From an uncultured Flavobacteriaceae bacterium (GTDB lineage: Bacteria > Bacteroidota > Bacteroidia > Flavobacteriales > Flavobacteriaceae): a DNA stretch of 64,000 nucleotides. The stretch is from assembly GCA_947493175.1 (NCBI GenBank), contig CANLQD010000015.1:1-64000 (forward strand), given 5' to 3'. The position numbers and the translations under genes were made by a program. Shown in pieces: positions 17,546 through 25,038 of this stretch; the first letter of the stretch is position 1; each line of letters starts with the position of its first letter. The notes beneath the pieces were generated by a model that had not been told where the DNA came from, did no database searches, and saw nothing but the letters and a program-made list of their open reading frames with translations.

Positions 17546-18442
17546 TTAGTTTCTAGGATGAAATTTATGCAATACTTCCGCCAAATGCGATCGATCAACA
17601 TGTACGTATACTTCGGTCGTGGTAATACTTTCATGGCCCAGCATCTGTTGTATGGCCCGCAAGTCGGCACCGTTTGTCAACAAATGGGTCGCAAAGGAAT
17701 GCCGAAAGGTATGCGGACTTATGTTTTTCTTTAAACCAATCGCTTCGGTCAAACGTTTGATGATGGTGAAAACCATGGCACGTGTCAATTGTTTGCCCCT
17801 TCGGTTCAAGAATACGATATCTTCGTGACCTTTTTCAATTTTGAGATGTATGCGCACCTCCTTTCGATATATATTGATGTATTTTTTATTGATATCGCTT
17901 ATTGGAACAAAACGCTGTTTATCTCCTTTACCGGTCACCTTGATGAAATCTTCTTCGAAATACAGGTCCGATAACTTCAGATTTACCAATTCCGAGACAC
18001 GTAGTCCGCACCCGTAAAGTGTTTCTAACATGGCCCGGTTGCGTTCCCCTTCCGGTTTCGAAAGGTCGATGGCCGCTATCAACCGGTTTATTTCATCTAC
18101 AGATAACGTATCTGGAAGTTTACGGCCTATTTTGGGCGATTCGATGAGTTCCATTGGATTATCTTCCCGATAGTCTTCAAAGACCAAGTAGCTAAAAAAA
18201 CTCTTCAAGCCAGATATGATACGGGCTTGGGATCTAGGGTGTACACTCTTAGCCGCATCATAGACAAATTGTTGTACGGTCTCCTTGCTGATGTGGATAG
18301 GGTTGTCCTTAATGGCGTGCTCCTCTAAAAAGTTAATGAGCTTTTCTATGTCCCGTGTATAGCTTGCAATGGAGTTGGCCGATAGTCCCCGTTCGATTTG
18401 TAGGTAATGTTGATAGTCCTGAAGGGTCTTTTTCCAGTGCAT
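17546..18442 (-). CDS. xerD: Tyrosine recombinase XerD
   Basis: 298-aa site-specific recombinase that resolves chromosome dimers, acting with its partner at dif near the terminus. An N-terminal SAM-like DNA-binding domain (YLQIERGLSANSIASYTRD) precedes the catalytic domain. Catalytic residues are visible in LYGCGLRVSEL (Arg), the Lys of KVTGKGDKQR, HTFRHSFATHL (His-x-x-Arg), LGHESITTTEVY (His and the nucleophile Tyr). The open frame begins at 18526; I chose the ATG at 18442 because MHWKKTLQDYQHYLQIERG is the normal start and because a -7 element (18447-18454) would place transcription start almost on it, suggesting a leaderless or nearly leaderless mRNA. Confidence 0.93.
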   Translation of the reverse strand: MHWKKTLQDYQHYLQIERGLSANSIASYTRDIEKLINFLEEHAIKDNPIHISKETVQQFVYDAAKSVHPRSQARIISGLKSFFSYLVFEDYREDNPMELIESPKIGRKLPDTLSVDEINRLIAAIDLSKPEGERNRAMLETLYGCGLRVSELVNLKLSDLYFEEDFIKVTGKGDKQRFVPISDINKKYINIYRKEVRIHLKIEKGHEDIVFLNRRGKQLTRAMVFTIIKRLTEAIGLKKNISPHTFRHSFATHLLTNGADLRAIQQMLGHESITTTEVYVHVDRSHLAEVLHKFHPRN

Positions 18443-18446
18443 GGGG

Positions 18447-18454
18447 CAAAGGTA
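18447..18454 (-). promoter_or_regulatory. Candidate -7 element for xerD
   Basis: Read on the minus strand this is TACCTTTG (TAnnTTTG), immediately upstream of the preferred ATG at 18442. No -33 TTG is at the right place. Confidence 0.35.
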
Positions 18455-18533
18455 GTGTATTGCTTGGTTTTCGATGATTCGGTATCTGAGATCGAAATAA
18501 AGCGCCATACACAGTAGGATGCCCAAAGTTTTT

Positions 18534-18541
18534 TATATTTG
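18534..18541 (+). promoter_or_regulatory. Candidate -7 element
   Basis: TATATTTG (TAnnTTTG) lies 32 bp before the ATG of the 198-aa barrel protein. No convincing -33 element is seen. Confidence 0.4.
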
Positions 18542-18573
18542 GTTACATATCAAAAAGATAAAAACCATTCACT

Positions 18574-19170
18574 ATGAAAAAATTACTTTTAGTTGCTCTT
18601 TTGAGCATTTCTACAACGATGGCCTTACAGGCACAAGGGAGTTTTAAGTTTGGGGTCACAGGCGGATTGCTCAATTCGAACGGCGATATCGACATATCGG
18701 TGCTGGGAATCGATATTGCCAATATCGATGCTGTTAATAAGACCGGATTTTATATCGGAGCGGTAGCCGACCTCGGAGTTTCGGAAAGCTTCCATATTCA
18801 GCCCGAACTTACGTATGGTAGTGCAGGAGATCTAGCTTATTTCTATTTGCCGGTAATGGCTAAGTATTACATCATCCCAAAGCTCTACGCAATGGCGGGC
18901 CCACAATTGAGTTTTTCTTCCAATTTAGATGATATCAAGGATACTATTCAGGACATTGATGACATTACAGGGGCGAATACGAATCTAGATGATGTCTTGC
19001 GTACGGTCGGTATTGACCTGGGTTTTGGTGCCGGATTCGATATCTTGGATAATCTTTCGGCACAAGCGCGCTATTCGTTTGAATTGACGAATCGTTACAC
19101 AGGCCCGATCAGTAATTCATTGACTATTAGGGCCTCTACTTTTAATCTAGGAGTTGCCTATTTTTTCTAG
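18574..19170 (+). CDS. Outer membrane beta-barrel protein
   Basis: 198 aa. The signal peptide is MKKLLLVALLSISTTMALQA, with cleavage before QGSFKFGVTGG. The mature sequence has barrel-strand alternation and the porin-family layout: FKFGVTGGLLNSNGD, GFYIGAVADLGVSESFHIQPELTYG, YFYLPVMAKYYIIPKLYAMAGPQLSF. A terminal strand ends in an aromatic residue (LGVAYFF). Family: small opacity-like outer membrane barrels (porin family, beta-barrel domain). Function is unspecific, probably envelope structure or a small-molecule pore. It is followed 57 bp later by a paralogue on the same strand. Confidence 0.85.
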   Translation: MKKLLLVALLSISTTMALQAQGSFKFGVTGGLLNSNGDIDISVLGIDIANIDAVNKTGFYIGAVADLGVSESFHIQPELTYGSAGDLAYFYLPVMAKYYIIPKLYAMAGPQLSFSSNLDDIKDTIQDIDDITGANTNLDDVLRTVGIDLGFGAGFDILDNLSAQARYSFELTNRYTGPISNSLTIRASTFNLGVAYFF

Positions 19171-19178
19171 TACTTTTG
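19171..19178 (+). promoter_or_regulatory. Candidate -7 element
   Basis: TACTTTTG immediately follows the stop of the upstream barrel gene and lies 49 bp before the next ATG. A TTG at 19154-19156 is only 14 bases upstream, closer than usual. Confidence 0.35.
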
Positions 19179-19227
19179 TAAACTATGCCCCCGCTTCTTT
19201 CGTATATCACATAAAATACTTCTTATC

Positions 19228-19797
19228 ATGAAAAAACGATTATTTTTTGTTCTATTTGCTGCTTTTGGTTGTTTGCATGTACAGGCACAAGGTGTTGTAC
19301 AGGGCACTAGCTCTATGGGTAGCGGAGACTTTCGATATGGCCCCAAGGCGAGTCTTATGTTGACCGACCTTACGGGTGATGGGCTCGTAGGTGCCGATGT
19401 AGCGCCCGGATTTCAATTTGGGGGTGCCATAGAAATACCGCTTGTCGACGAATTCTTTTTTGCTCCCGAGGCACTTTTTGCTTTTCAAGGGGCCAATGGT
19501 GGTGTCGATAATATTAACCTATTCTATCTGCATTTTCCTTTAATTGGGAAGTATTATCTAACCGATGAAATCGCTCTGGAACTTGGACCACAAGTCGGTA
19601 TTTTGCTGTCCGATAATGTTGATAATGTGTTCTTGGATACCAATACGCTGGATGTTGGACTTACTTTCGGTGGCGGCTATGCACTTACAGAAAATATTTA
19701 TTTACAATCGCGATTTAATTTTGGATTCACCAAGGTTATTGAAGACGTAGATGCTTACAACGCCACGTTTCAAGTAGGTGCCATTTACTATTTTTAA
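19228..19797 (+). CDS. Outer membrane beta-barrel protein
   Basis: 189 aa. The signal peptide (MKKRLFFVLFAAFGCLHVQA) is cleaved before QGVVQG. The same barrel layout as its upstream neighbour is seen: YGPKASLMLTDLTGD, FQFGGAIEIPLVDEFFFAPEALF, FYLHFPLIGKYYLTDEIALELGPQVG, ending AIYYF. It is a paralogue of the 18574-19170 product, and the pair probably arose by duplication. A rho-independent terminator follows the stop by about 26 bp. Confidence 0.85.
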   Translation: MKKRLFFVLFAAFGCLHVQAQGVVQGTSSMGSGDFRYGPKASLMLTDLTGDGLVGADVAPGFQFGGAIEIPLVDEFFFAPEALFAFQGANGGVDNINLFYLHFPLIGKYYLTDEIALELGPQVGILLSDNVDNVFLDTNTLDVGLTFGGGYALTENIYLQSRFNFGFTKVIEDVDAYNATFQVGAIYYF

Positions 19798-19823
19798 AAT
19801 CTCTTGGTAGCAATAGTAACAAA

Positions 19824-19851
19824 GCGATGCCTATCGGTGTCGCTTTTTTTT
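19824..19851 (+). terminator. Rho-independent terminator
   Basis: 8-bp stem GCGATGCC/GGTGTCGC (two G-U pairs) with loop TATC, followed by eight T. It ends the barrel-gene transcript. Confidence 0.75.
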
Positions 19852-19897
19852 AATTTTAGATTCAAACATAGCGCCCGTATTATCTTCACCTGACTTT

Positions 19898-20677
19898 TTA
19901 TTTTCCATAGGTGTTCAAAACAGTTCCCGTGGGTAGTATTTCAAGTGTTTCTATTTGGGATAGTTGTTTAAGAAGTTTTATCAGATAACCGCTACTCATA
20001 GGACCCCATCCCTCATCATCCAGTCCGTGGGCATTCAGAATCATCCAACCACCTGGCTCGGCTAAAAAGGCGTTTACCTGTTGCGTAACCCAAGAATCAA
20101 TATTGTTGGGACCGTACGATCTGCAATGAGTCGTGAAGGTCGATTGTGGTCCCGGTACGGATTGAATGGCGGAATCCCCACCGGTTCGAATAGCAAGAAC
20201 TTTGGAGAGTGTAAACGCTTCCAGTTCCGGAGTGGAGGAATTAAACGGAAAATTAAAAACCGCTTTTGAACCATCATAATCTTCCAAATTGTTTTCGAAG
20301 TAATCCAGACATTGTACGATAAGTTGTTTTGCGCTGTCAAGGGGTTGTTGGGCAAGGTTCAAATGTTTCCAGCTATGTGGCATTACTTCGTGTCCTCGAG
20401 CTTTAAGAGTGTTCCAGTCATCGAAGTTACCGAGTAATTCAGGTAGAATCCAATCGTCAACTTTTTGAAATTTCGGAAGATGCCCTGATGCAATTACGTT
20501 AAAGCAAGCTGATAGACCTTGGGCCTCAAAAATGTCGGCGATTTTGTAAAACGACTTTTTGAACCCGTCATCAAAGCTAATAGTAAGCACATGGGTTTTT
20601 AACGTGCTCCCCATGCCATTGAAGCCTAAGGAAAGACCCGTAAATGCAGTTGTTTTGATAAATGTTCTTCGATTCAT
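19898..20677 (-). CDS. Polysaccharide deacetylase with twin-arginine signal
   Basis: 259-aa NodB-type carbohydrate deacetylase (CE4 family) expected to remove N- or O-acetyl groups from a glycan outside the cytoplasm. The start is set at the ATG at 20677, which gives a twin-arginine-type signal (MNRRTFIKTTAFTGLSLGF); the frame's first 15 residues are discarded. Motif 1 is SFDDG (general base and metal Asp) and motif 2 is HSWKH (metal His pair); a C-terminal motif MILNAHG supplies the later His. The family is normally Sec-exported, so Tat export would imply folding before transport. It is isolated between barrel-protein genes, and its substrate is unknown. Confidence 0.82.
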   Translation of the reverse strand: MNRRTFIKTTAFTGLSLGFNGMGSTLKTHVLTISFDDGFKKSFYKIADIFEAQGLSACFNVIASGHLPKFQKVDDWILPELLGNFDDWNTLKARGHEVMPHSWKHLNLAQQPLDSAKQLIVQCLDYFENNLEDYDGSKAVFNFPFNSSTPELEAFTLSKVLAIRTGGDSAIQSVPGPQSTFTTHCRSYGPNNIDSWVTQQVNAFLAEPGGWMILNAHGLDDEGWGPMSSGYLIKLLKQLSQIETLEILPTGTVLNTYGK

Positions 20678-21073
20678 GTTTCTTGGTGCTATAACCTTGA
20701 CTACGTTTGGGTCCGTATACAATCTACTACAAAAACGAGAATATACGTTTTACAGCGATTTTTAAGTAGGATGATGTAATTATTGGTTCGACAAACCCTG
20801 GCCCTACTGATAAAAATAGTAAATAAAGAAGCAAAACCTTTTTTGTGGGATAGCCATCTCCAGCTTCATTTAGGTAATGGTGGAAAAAACACTTGTCATA
20901 AGGATGAACAGAATTTATAACGTAGGCAGTGGCTAATTTTTGACGGGTTCTATATACCATTGGAAACAGGCAATGTGCTTTCCACTACGATTATCGGGTG
21001 TTTGGCAACAAAAATTATGCTGTTTTTGATCAAGGCGATAGCTTAGTGGTTCTAAACTGGAAATCGGAATTCA
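20678..21073. other. Divergent intergenic region
   Basis: About 396 bp between the deacetylase (minus) and the 175-aa barrel (plus). Only short meaningless frames are present. No promoter consensus, hairpin or repeat could be supported. Confidence 0.4.
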
Positions 21074-21601
21074 ATGAAAAAAGTATTTCTGTTGCTAATG
21101 CTATCCTGCTTTGGTATTACACTATCGGCGCAAGAAGGCTTCAAATTGGGCGCATATGGTGGTATTCCCCTCGGAGATTTTAACGATTTGGTAGGTCTGG
21201 TGGTTGGTGCCGATGTGGGATATGCTTGGGCCCCCAACAAGGTTTTTGATTTGGGGATCAAAACCGGTATTGTGCATGGGTTTCCGGAGACTTTTCGAGA
21301 CGAGGTAGAACGTGTAAAATTACCGAGTATTGATTTTCTTCCTGTTGCTTTGTCGGTACGTGTTTGGCCCGGAAAATCTTTTTCATTTGGGGGAGATGTG
21401 GGTACAGCTGTAGGGTTGAACGATGGAAACGATGGCGGATTTTACTACCGTCCGCAAGTAGGTTTTCAAGTAGGGGCAGGCTCTGAAATTAATTTGTCTT
21501 ACTCGGTTATCGAGACGGACCCCGATACGTGGTCTACTGTAACCGTTGGGTTCTCCTATACCTTCTTGTCTGCACGTACACTTCGAGGACGTCGTAGATA
21601 G
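21074..21601 (+). CDS. Outer membrane beta-barrel protein
   Basis: 175 aa with a signal peptide (MKKVFLLLMLSCFGITLSAQ). The mature sequence starts EGFKLGAYGGIPLGDFND, typical of small outer membrane barrels. Alternating strands continue through FLPVALSVRVWPGKSFSFGG, VGTAVG and VTVGFSYTF. The C-terminus carries an Arg-rich tail (ARTLRGRRR) after the last aromatic strand end, which is unusual because barrel substrates normally end with an aromatic residue. It is the third small barrel in this region. aroQ starts 77 bp downstream. Confidence 0.8.
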   Translation: MKKVFLLLMLSCFGITLSAQEGFKLGAYGGIPLGDFNDLVGLVVGADVGYAWAPNKVFDLGIKTGIVHGFPETFRDEVERVKLPSIDFLPVALSVRVWPGKSFSFGGDVGTAVGLNDGNDGGFYYRPQVGFQVGAGSEINLSYSVIETDPDTWSTVTVGFSYTFLSARTLRGRRR

Positions 21602-21678
21602 GGGATTACTATTCGATTCTGTTACCAAAGACGGCCCTATCCTTTTTTACGTCGGTAACTATTTGCTATTTTTACCGT

Positions 21679-22092
21679 ATGAAGGTAATCATCATCAACG
21701 GACCCAATTTGAACTTATTGGGAAAACGAGAGCCAGAAGTATATGGTAAGCAAACATTCGAAGACTATTTTGCAGTACTTCAATTTAAATTCAAGGAGGT
21801 GCAACTCGAGTACTTTCAATCGAATATCGAAGGCGAGATTATCGGCAAATTACAGGAAGTTGGCTTTTCATACGATGGGGTGGTTCTAAACGCCGCTTCG
21901 TATACGCATACTTCGGTCGGTATTGGTGATGCCGTAAAAGCGATTGAGACCCCGGTGGTCGAAGTGCATATTTCCAACACCCATAAACGCGAAGATTTCA
22001 GGCACGTTTCCTATATCTCTGCGGGGGCAAAAGGTGTTATTTTAGGCTTTGGCCTTCAAAGTTATGATTTGGCCATACAAAGCTTTTTATGA
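21679..22092 (+). CDS. aroQ: 3-dehydroquinate dehydratase, type II
   Basis: 137-aa shikimate-pathway enzyme converting 3-dehydroquinate to 3-dehydroshikimate, normally a dodecamer. It shows INGPNLNLLGKREPEVYG with the catalytic Tyr, NAASYTHTSVGIGDA with the substrate-binding Asn and His, and EVHISNTHKREDFRHVS with the catalytic His region. Length is normal for the family. It converges with the minus-strand 100-aa gene (14 bp between stops). In many Flavobacteriaceae this gene is a near neighbour of xerD; here about 3.2 kb of barrel and deacetylase genes lie between them (from memory of gene order, not tested). Confidence 0.93.
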   Translation: MKVIIINGPNLNLLGKREPEVYGKQTFEDYFAVLQFKFKEVQLEYFQSNIEGEIIGKLQEVGFSYDGVVLNAASYTHTSVGIGDAVKAIETPVVEVHISNTHKREDFRHVSYISAGAKGVILGFGLQSYDLAIQSFL

Positions 22093-22106
22093 GCTTGATG
22101 CGAGTG

Positions 22107-22409
22107 CTATACGTCGTTCTGCCTAGTTCTGTTTTTTATTTTTCGTAGTTCGGTCGTTTTCTTGGCACCATTCCACATCATGATCAATCCGCATAACACA
22201 AAAAAACCGCATACCAAGAGTTTACCGCCCAAATCGTAGAAGAACCACAGTAGTGAATGCAGTCGCATTTCCTCGTTACTTTGCTCCCAAGCCGCCAAAT
22301 CAAAATAAAGATACACTGCAAATGCGATGAACCCAATTCCCATTAGCAAGCCTCCTATAAGAGGGGTGTTGGGATTTCGAGACGACTTACCCCTATACAT
22401 ATTTTCCAT
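22107..22409 (-). CDS. Small membrane protein, unknown
   Basis: 100 aa with two predicted transmembrane helices (about residues 18-36, IGGLLMGIGFIAFAVYLYF, and about 60-79, GGKLLVCGFFVLCGLIMMW). A basic C-terminal tail (KKTTELRKIKNRTRQ) probably faces the cytoplasm. Last gene of a minus-strand run that starts with lpdA; 16 bp separate it from the upstream 227-aa gene, so cotranscription is likely. No family recognised. Confidence 0.65.
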   Translation of the reverse strand: MENMYRGKSSRNPNTPLIGGLLMGIGFIAFAVYLYFDLAAWEQSNEEMRLHSLLWFFYDLGGKLLVCGFFVLCGLIMMWNGAKKTTELRKIKNRTRQNDV

Positions 22410-22425
22410 AGAGACCTTTTTTGGA

Positions 22426-23109
22426 TTATTCGATTTCTGTAATATATCCGGAGAATTCTTGGTCGGTATAATCGAACCCGGTTAAAAAACGTTCTCGAAA
22501 CCTAGGTAGGGAGGCTTTTAGTATGCGACCGTTAAAATGTTCGGTAGCAAGATCAAACTCAAAATCCTTTTCGGAATTAAGGTCTTTGTGTACGCGAAGC
22601 CAGATGGTGTCGGCATCTATTCTAGTAGCTAAAAGCCAGGTATTTCCTTGCTGTACGGTTTGGTGGTTTTCGATCAAACTGAGCATCGCACCTACTTTTT
22701 TCCCTTCCGATATCTGTTCTATATTCGCCGACTGTGTTGTATACGCGTTGGTTTGCCATTGGTGATAACCCATGGCCACAGCGAAGGCCAGGATGGGAAC
22801 GGCAATGATGAAGTAAAACCATTTGTTGAACTTAAGGCTGGTTGGTGTAAGTCGAAGTTTTGCTTTTTCCGCTTTGAAAGAACGTTCGATCTCATCGGTC
22901 CAAAGAACGGGCGATACCTCACTTTGGGTATGGTGACAGAAAAGCACACCGGTTACCCGTTTACTAATTTTTGTCGAGAACGAGGTCTCAATTCTTTTTT
23001 GATAAAAATGGAGTTCCAAGCAATTGGGCTGATGACATTCAGGGCATTGGACATCAAGTTGCTGTTGTCCAATGGGGTCATAATGGTCGGTGACGGTATA
23101 AAAAATCAT
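22426..23109 (-). CDS. Membrane protein with N-terminal zinc-ribbon-like Cys motif
   Basis: 227 aa. The N-terminal cytoplasmic part carries CPECHQPNC (about 22-30) and a later Cys-His-His (LFCHHTQ), a possible metal site. One transmembrane helix lies near 97-115 (FYFIIAVPILAFAVAMGYH). The C-terminal half is a soluble domain on the other side of the membrane and contains TWLLATRIDADTIWLRVHKD. I do not recognise the family. The arrangement suggests a membrane-anchored regulator or assembly factor, but that is a guess. It lies 57 bp downstream of the DUF3817 gene and 16 bp upstream of the 100-aa membrane protein. Confidence 0.65.
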   Translation of the reverse strand: MIFYTVTDHYDPIGQQQLDVQCPECHQPNCLELHFYQKRIETSFSTKISKRVTGVLFCHHTQSEVSPVLWTDEIERSFKAEKAKLRLTPTSLKFNKWFYFIIAVPILAFAVAMGYHQWQTNAYTTQSANIEQISEGKKVGAMLSLIENHQTVQQGNTWLLATRIDADTIWLRVHKDLNSEKDFEFDLATEHFNGRILKASLPRFRERFLTGFDYTDQEFSGYITEIE

Positions 23110-23166
23110 ATGAGTCTAATTGAGACACAAATATCATAGGAATACCGAACGACCATATCCCTGTTT

Positions 23167-23472
23167 TCAGGGTTTTTCCCCCGCTAGGGAAAGGGAAGCA
23201 CTCGAAAGATACTTGTGGTCTACATAAAAGGTAGCAAACGGTAAAAGTGATGCAAGCACCAAGATGAACATACGCTTGAACCCCCATTTTCTATGGATAC
23301 AAAAAGCAACGGCCAACAGCACATAAGCGATGAAAAGTACACCATGGGCGTACCCCACATATTTATTGGGTACTGGAAGGTCCGCCAGATATTTCAACGG
23401 CATGGTCACTGCAAAAAGTGCAAGATATGAGATGCCTTCGAGGATGGCGACAATTCGGAGTGGCAACAGCAT
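23167..23472 (-). CDS. DUF3817 integral membrane protein
   Basis: 101 aa with three hydrophobic helices and the DUF3817 (YdzA-like) pattern: LRIVAILEGISYLALFAVTM, PLKYLADLPVPNKYVGYAHG, VLFIAYVLLAVAF and FATFYVDHKYL. Members are small inner membrane proteins of unknown activity. It starts 15 bp after the lpdA stop and is probably in its operon. Confidence 0.85.
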   Translation of the reverse strand: MLLPLRIVAILEGISYLALFAVTMPLKYLADLPVPNKYVGYAHGVLFIAYVLLAVAFCIHRKWGFKRMFILVLASLLPFATFYVDHKYLSSASLSLAGEKP

Positions 23473-23487
23473 TCTATTCTATTATAA

Positions 23488-24879
23488 TTATAGGTGTATC
23501 ACCTCGTCATAGGCATCGGCCACTGCTTCCATCACCGCTTCACTCATGGTGGGGTGGGGGTGCACTGCCTTTAGAACTTCATGCCCGGTCGTCTCCAACT
23601 TACGGGCCACGACGGCCTCTGCAATCATATCGGTAACCCCGACACCGATCATATGGCAACCTAACCACTCGCCATATTTGGCATCAAAAATTACCTTTAC
23701 AAATCCGTCGGCGGCCCCTGAGGCCTTTGCTTTTCCGCTCGCGGAAAAGGGAAACTTACCTATTTTAAGATCATATCCTTTTTCTTTGGCCTGTTTTTCT
23801 GTAAGTCCTACAGAGGCTACCTCTGGCATGCAATAGGTGCAACCGGGAATGTTCCCGTAGTCCAATGGCTCTACATGCATTCCTGCGATTTTCTCTACAC
23901 AAAGAATACCTTCGGCCGATGCAACATGCGCCAATGCCTGTCCGGGTGTTACATCTCCAATGGCATAGTATCCGGGAATATTGGTCTGGTAATAATCATT
24001 TACCATGATTTTGTCACGGTCCGTAGCAATACCTACCGACTCCAATCCGATATTTTCAATGTTAGATTTAATTCCTACCGCTGAAAGTACCACGTCGGCT
24101 TCCAAGGTTTGTTCTCCTTTACTGGTTTTTACAAAAACTTGAACGCCGTCTCCTGAAGTATCAACCTTGGTGACTTCGGAAGAAGTCATGATTTTGACTC
24201 CGCTCTTTTTAAAGCTACGTTCCAATTGTTTGGAAACATCTTCGTCCTCAACAGGTACAATATGTGGCATATACTCGACCACGGTCACTTCGGTTCCCAT
24301 GGCATTATAGAAATAGGCGAATTCAATGCCTATGGCACCACTACCCACTACGACCAACTTTTTGGGTTGGCTTTCAAGGGTCATCGCTTTTCGATACCCG
24401 ATGATTTTTTTACCGTCTTGAGGAAGACTGGGCAATTCACGACTTCTGGCACCTGTGGCGATAATGATATGGGATGCACCGTATTCGGTTTCTTTGCCGT
24501 CGGCATCTTTAACAACTACTTTTTTTCCTGTCTTTAAAGTGCCGTAACCGTTGATGACCTCGATTTTATTCTTCTTCATTAAGAACTGAACCCCCTTGCT
24601 CATACCATCGGCCACATTTCGGCTGCGCTTCACGACGGCATCAAAATCCTTGTCTACTCCTTCGGCCTTTAGCCCGTAATCTTCCGCATGTTTCAAATAC
24701 TCGAATACCTGAGCCGATTTCAATAGTGCTTTGGTAGGGATGCATCCCCAATTAAGACAAACGCCTCCCAAACTCTCTTTCTCGATAATGGCGGTCTTAA
24801 GCCCTAATTGTGAAGCCCTGATAGCGGTCACATATCCACCGGGTCCGCTGCCCAAAACAATAACATCGAAGTTGCTCAT
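23488..24879 (-). CDS. lpdA: Dihydrolipoyl dehydrogenase
   Basis: 463-aa flavoprotein E3 of 2-oxo acid dehydrogenase complexes, reoxidising dihydrolipoamide with NAD+. It shows an N-terminal FAD-binding GSGPGGYVTAIRASQLG, the redox-active disulfide in GGVCLNWGCIPTKALL, an NAD-binding GSGAIGIEFAYF, the second FAD segment YAIGDVTPGQALAHVA, and the active-site base HPHPTMSEAVMEA near the C-terminus. Length is standard. A promoter candidate lies at 24923-24954, about 40 bases upstream. It heads a run of four minus-strand genes whose other members are membrane proteins without known link to E3. Confidence 0.95.
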   Translation of the reverse strand: MSNFDVIVLGSGPGGYVTAIRASQLGLKTAIIEKESLGGVCLNWGCIPTKALLKSAQVFEYLKHAEDYGLKAEGVDKDFDAVVKRSRNVADGMSKGVQFLMKKNKIEVINGYGTLKTGKKVVVKDADGKETEYGASHIIIATGARSRELPSLPQDGKKIIGYRKAMTLESQPKKLVVVGSGAIGIEFAYFYNAMGTEVTVVEYMPHIVPVEDEDVSKQLERSFKKSGVKIMTSSEVTKVDTSGDGVQVFVKTSKGEQTLEADVVLSAVGIKSNIENIGLESVGIATDRDKIMVNDYYQTNIPGYYAIGDVTPGQALAHVASAEGILCVEKIAGMHVEPLDYGNIPGCTYCMPEVASVGLTEKQAKEKGYDLKIGKFPFSASGKAKASGAADGFVKVIFDAKYGEWLGCHMIGVGVTDMIAEAVVARKLETTGHEVLKAVHPHPTMSEAVMEAVADAYDEVIHL

Positions 24880-24922
24880 ATCTAAATTTTTTGAAATTAT
24901 GTTGAAGTTGCAAAAACAGCTG

Positions 24923-24954
24923 CAAAAGTACGGAAATCAAACTCCAAAAACCAA
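24923..24954 (-). promoter_or_regulatory. Promoter candidate for lpdA
   Basis: On the minus strand: TTG (24952-24954), 21 bases, then TACTTTTG (24923-24930). This gives a leader of about 38 bases before the lpdA ATG. Confidence 0.55.
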
Positions 24955-24960
24955 CTCTCT

Positions 24961-24990
24961 AAATACCAAATACCAAATACCGAATACCAG
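24961..24990. repeat. 7-bp tandem microrepeat
   Basis: Four copies of an AATACC[A/G] heptamer lie between lpdA and the downstream gene, with fourth-copy variation. This is simple-sequence DNA just upstream of the lpdA promoter. Confidence 0.6.
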
Positions 24991-25038
24991 TTTTTTCAGA
25001 TTGGATTTTAGCATTTATTATTTGAAATACTTCTTTTG

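Noticed and set aside
22648..23139. 163-codon plus-strand frame
   Set aside because: Antisense of the Cys-motif membrane protein gene, which has the better protein features.
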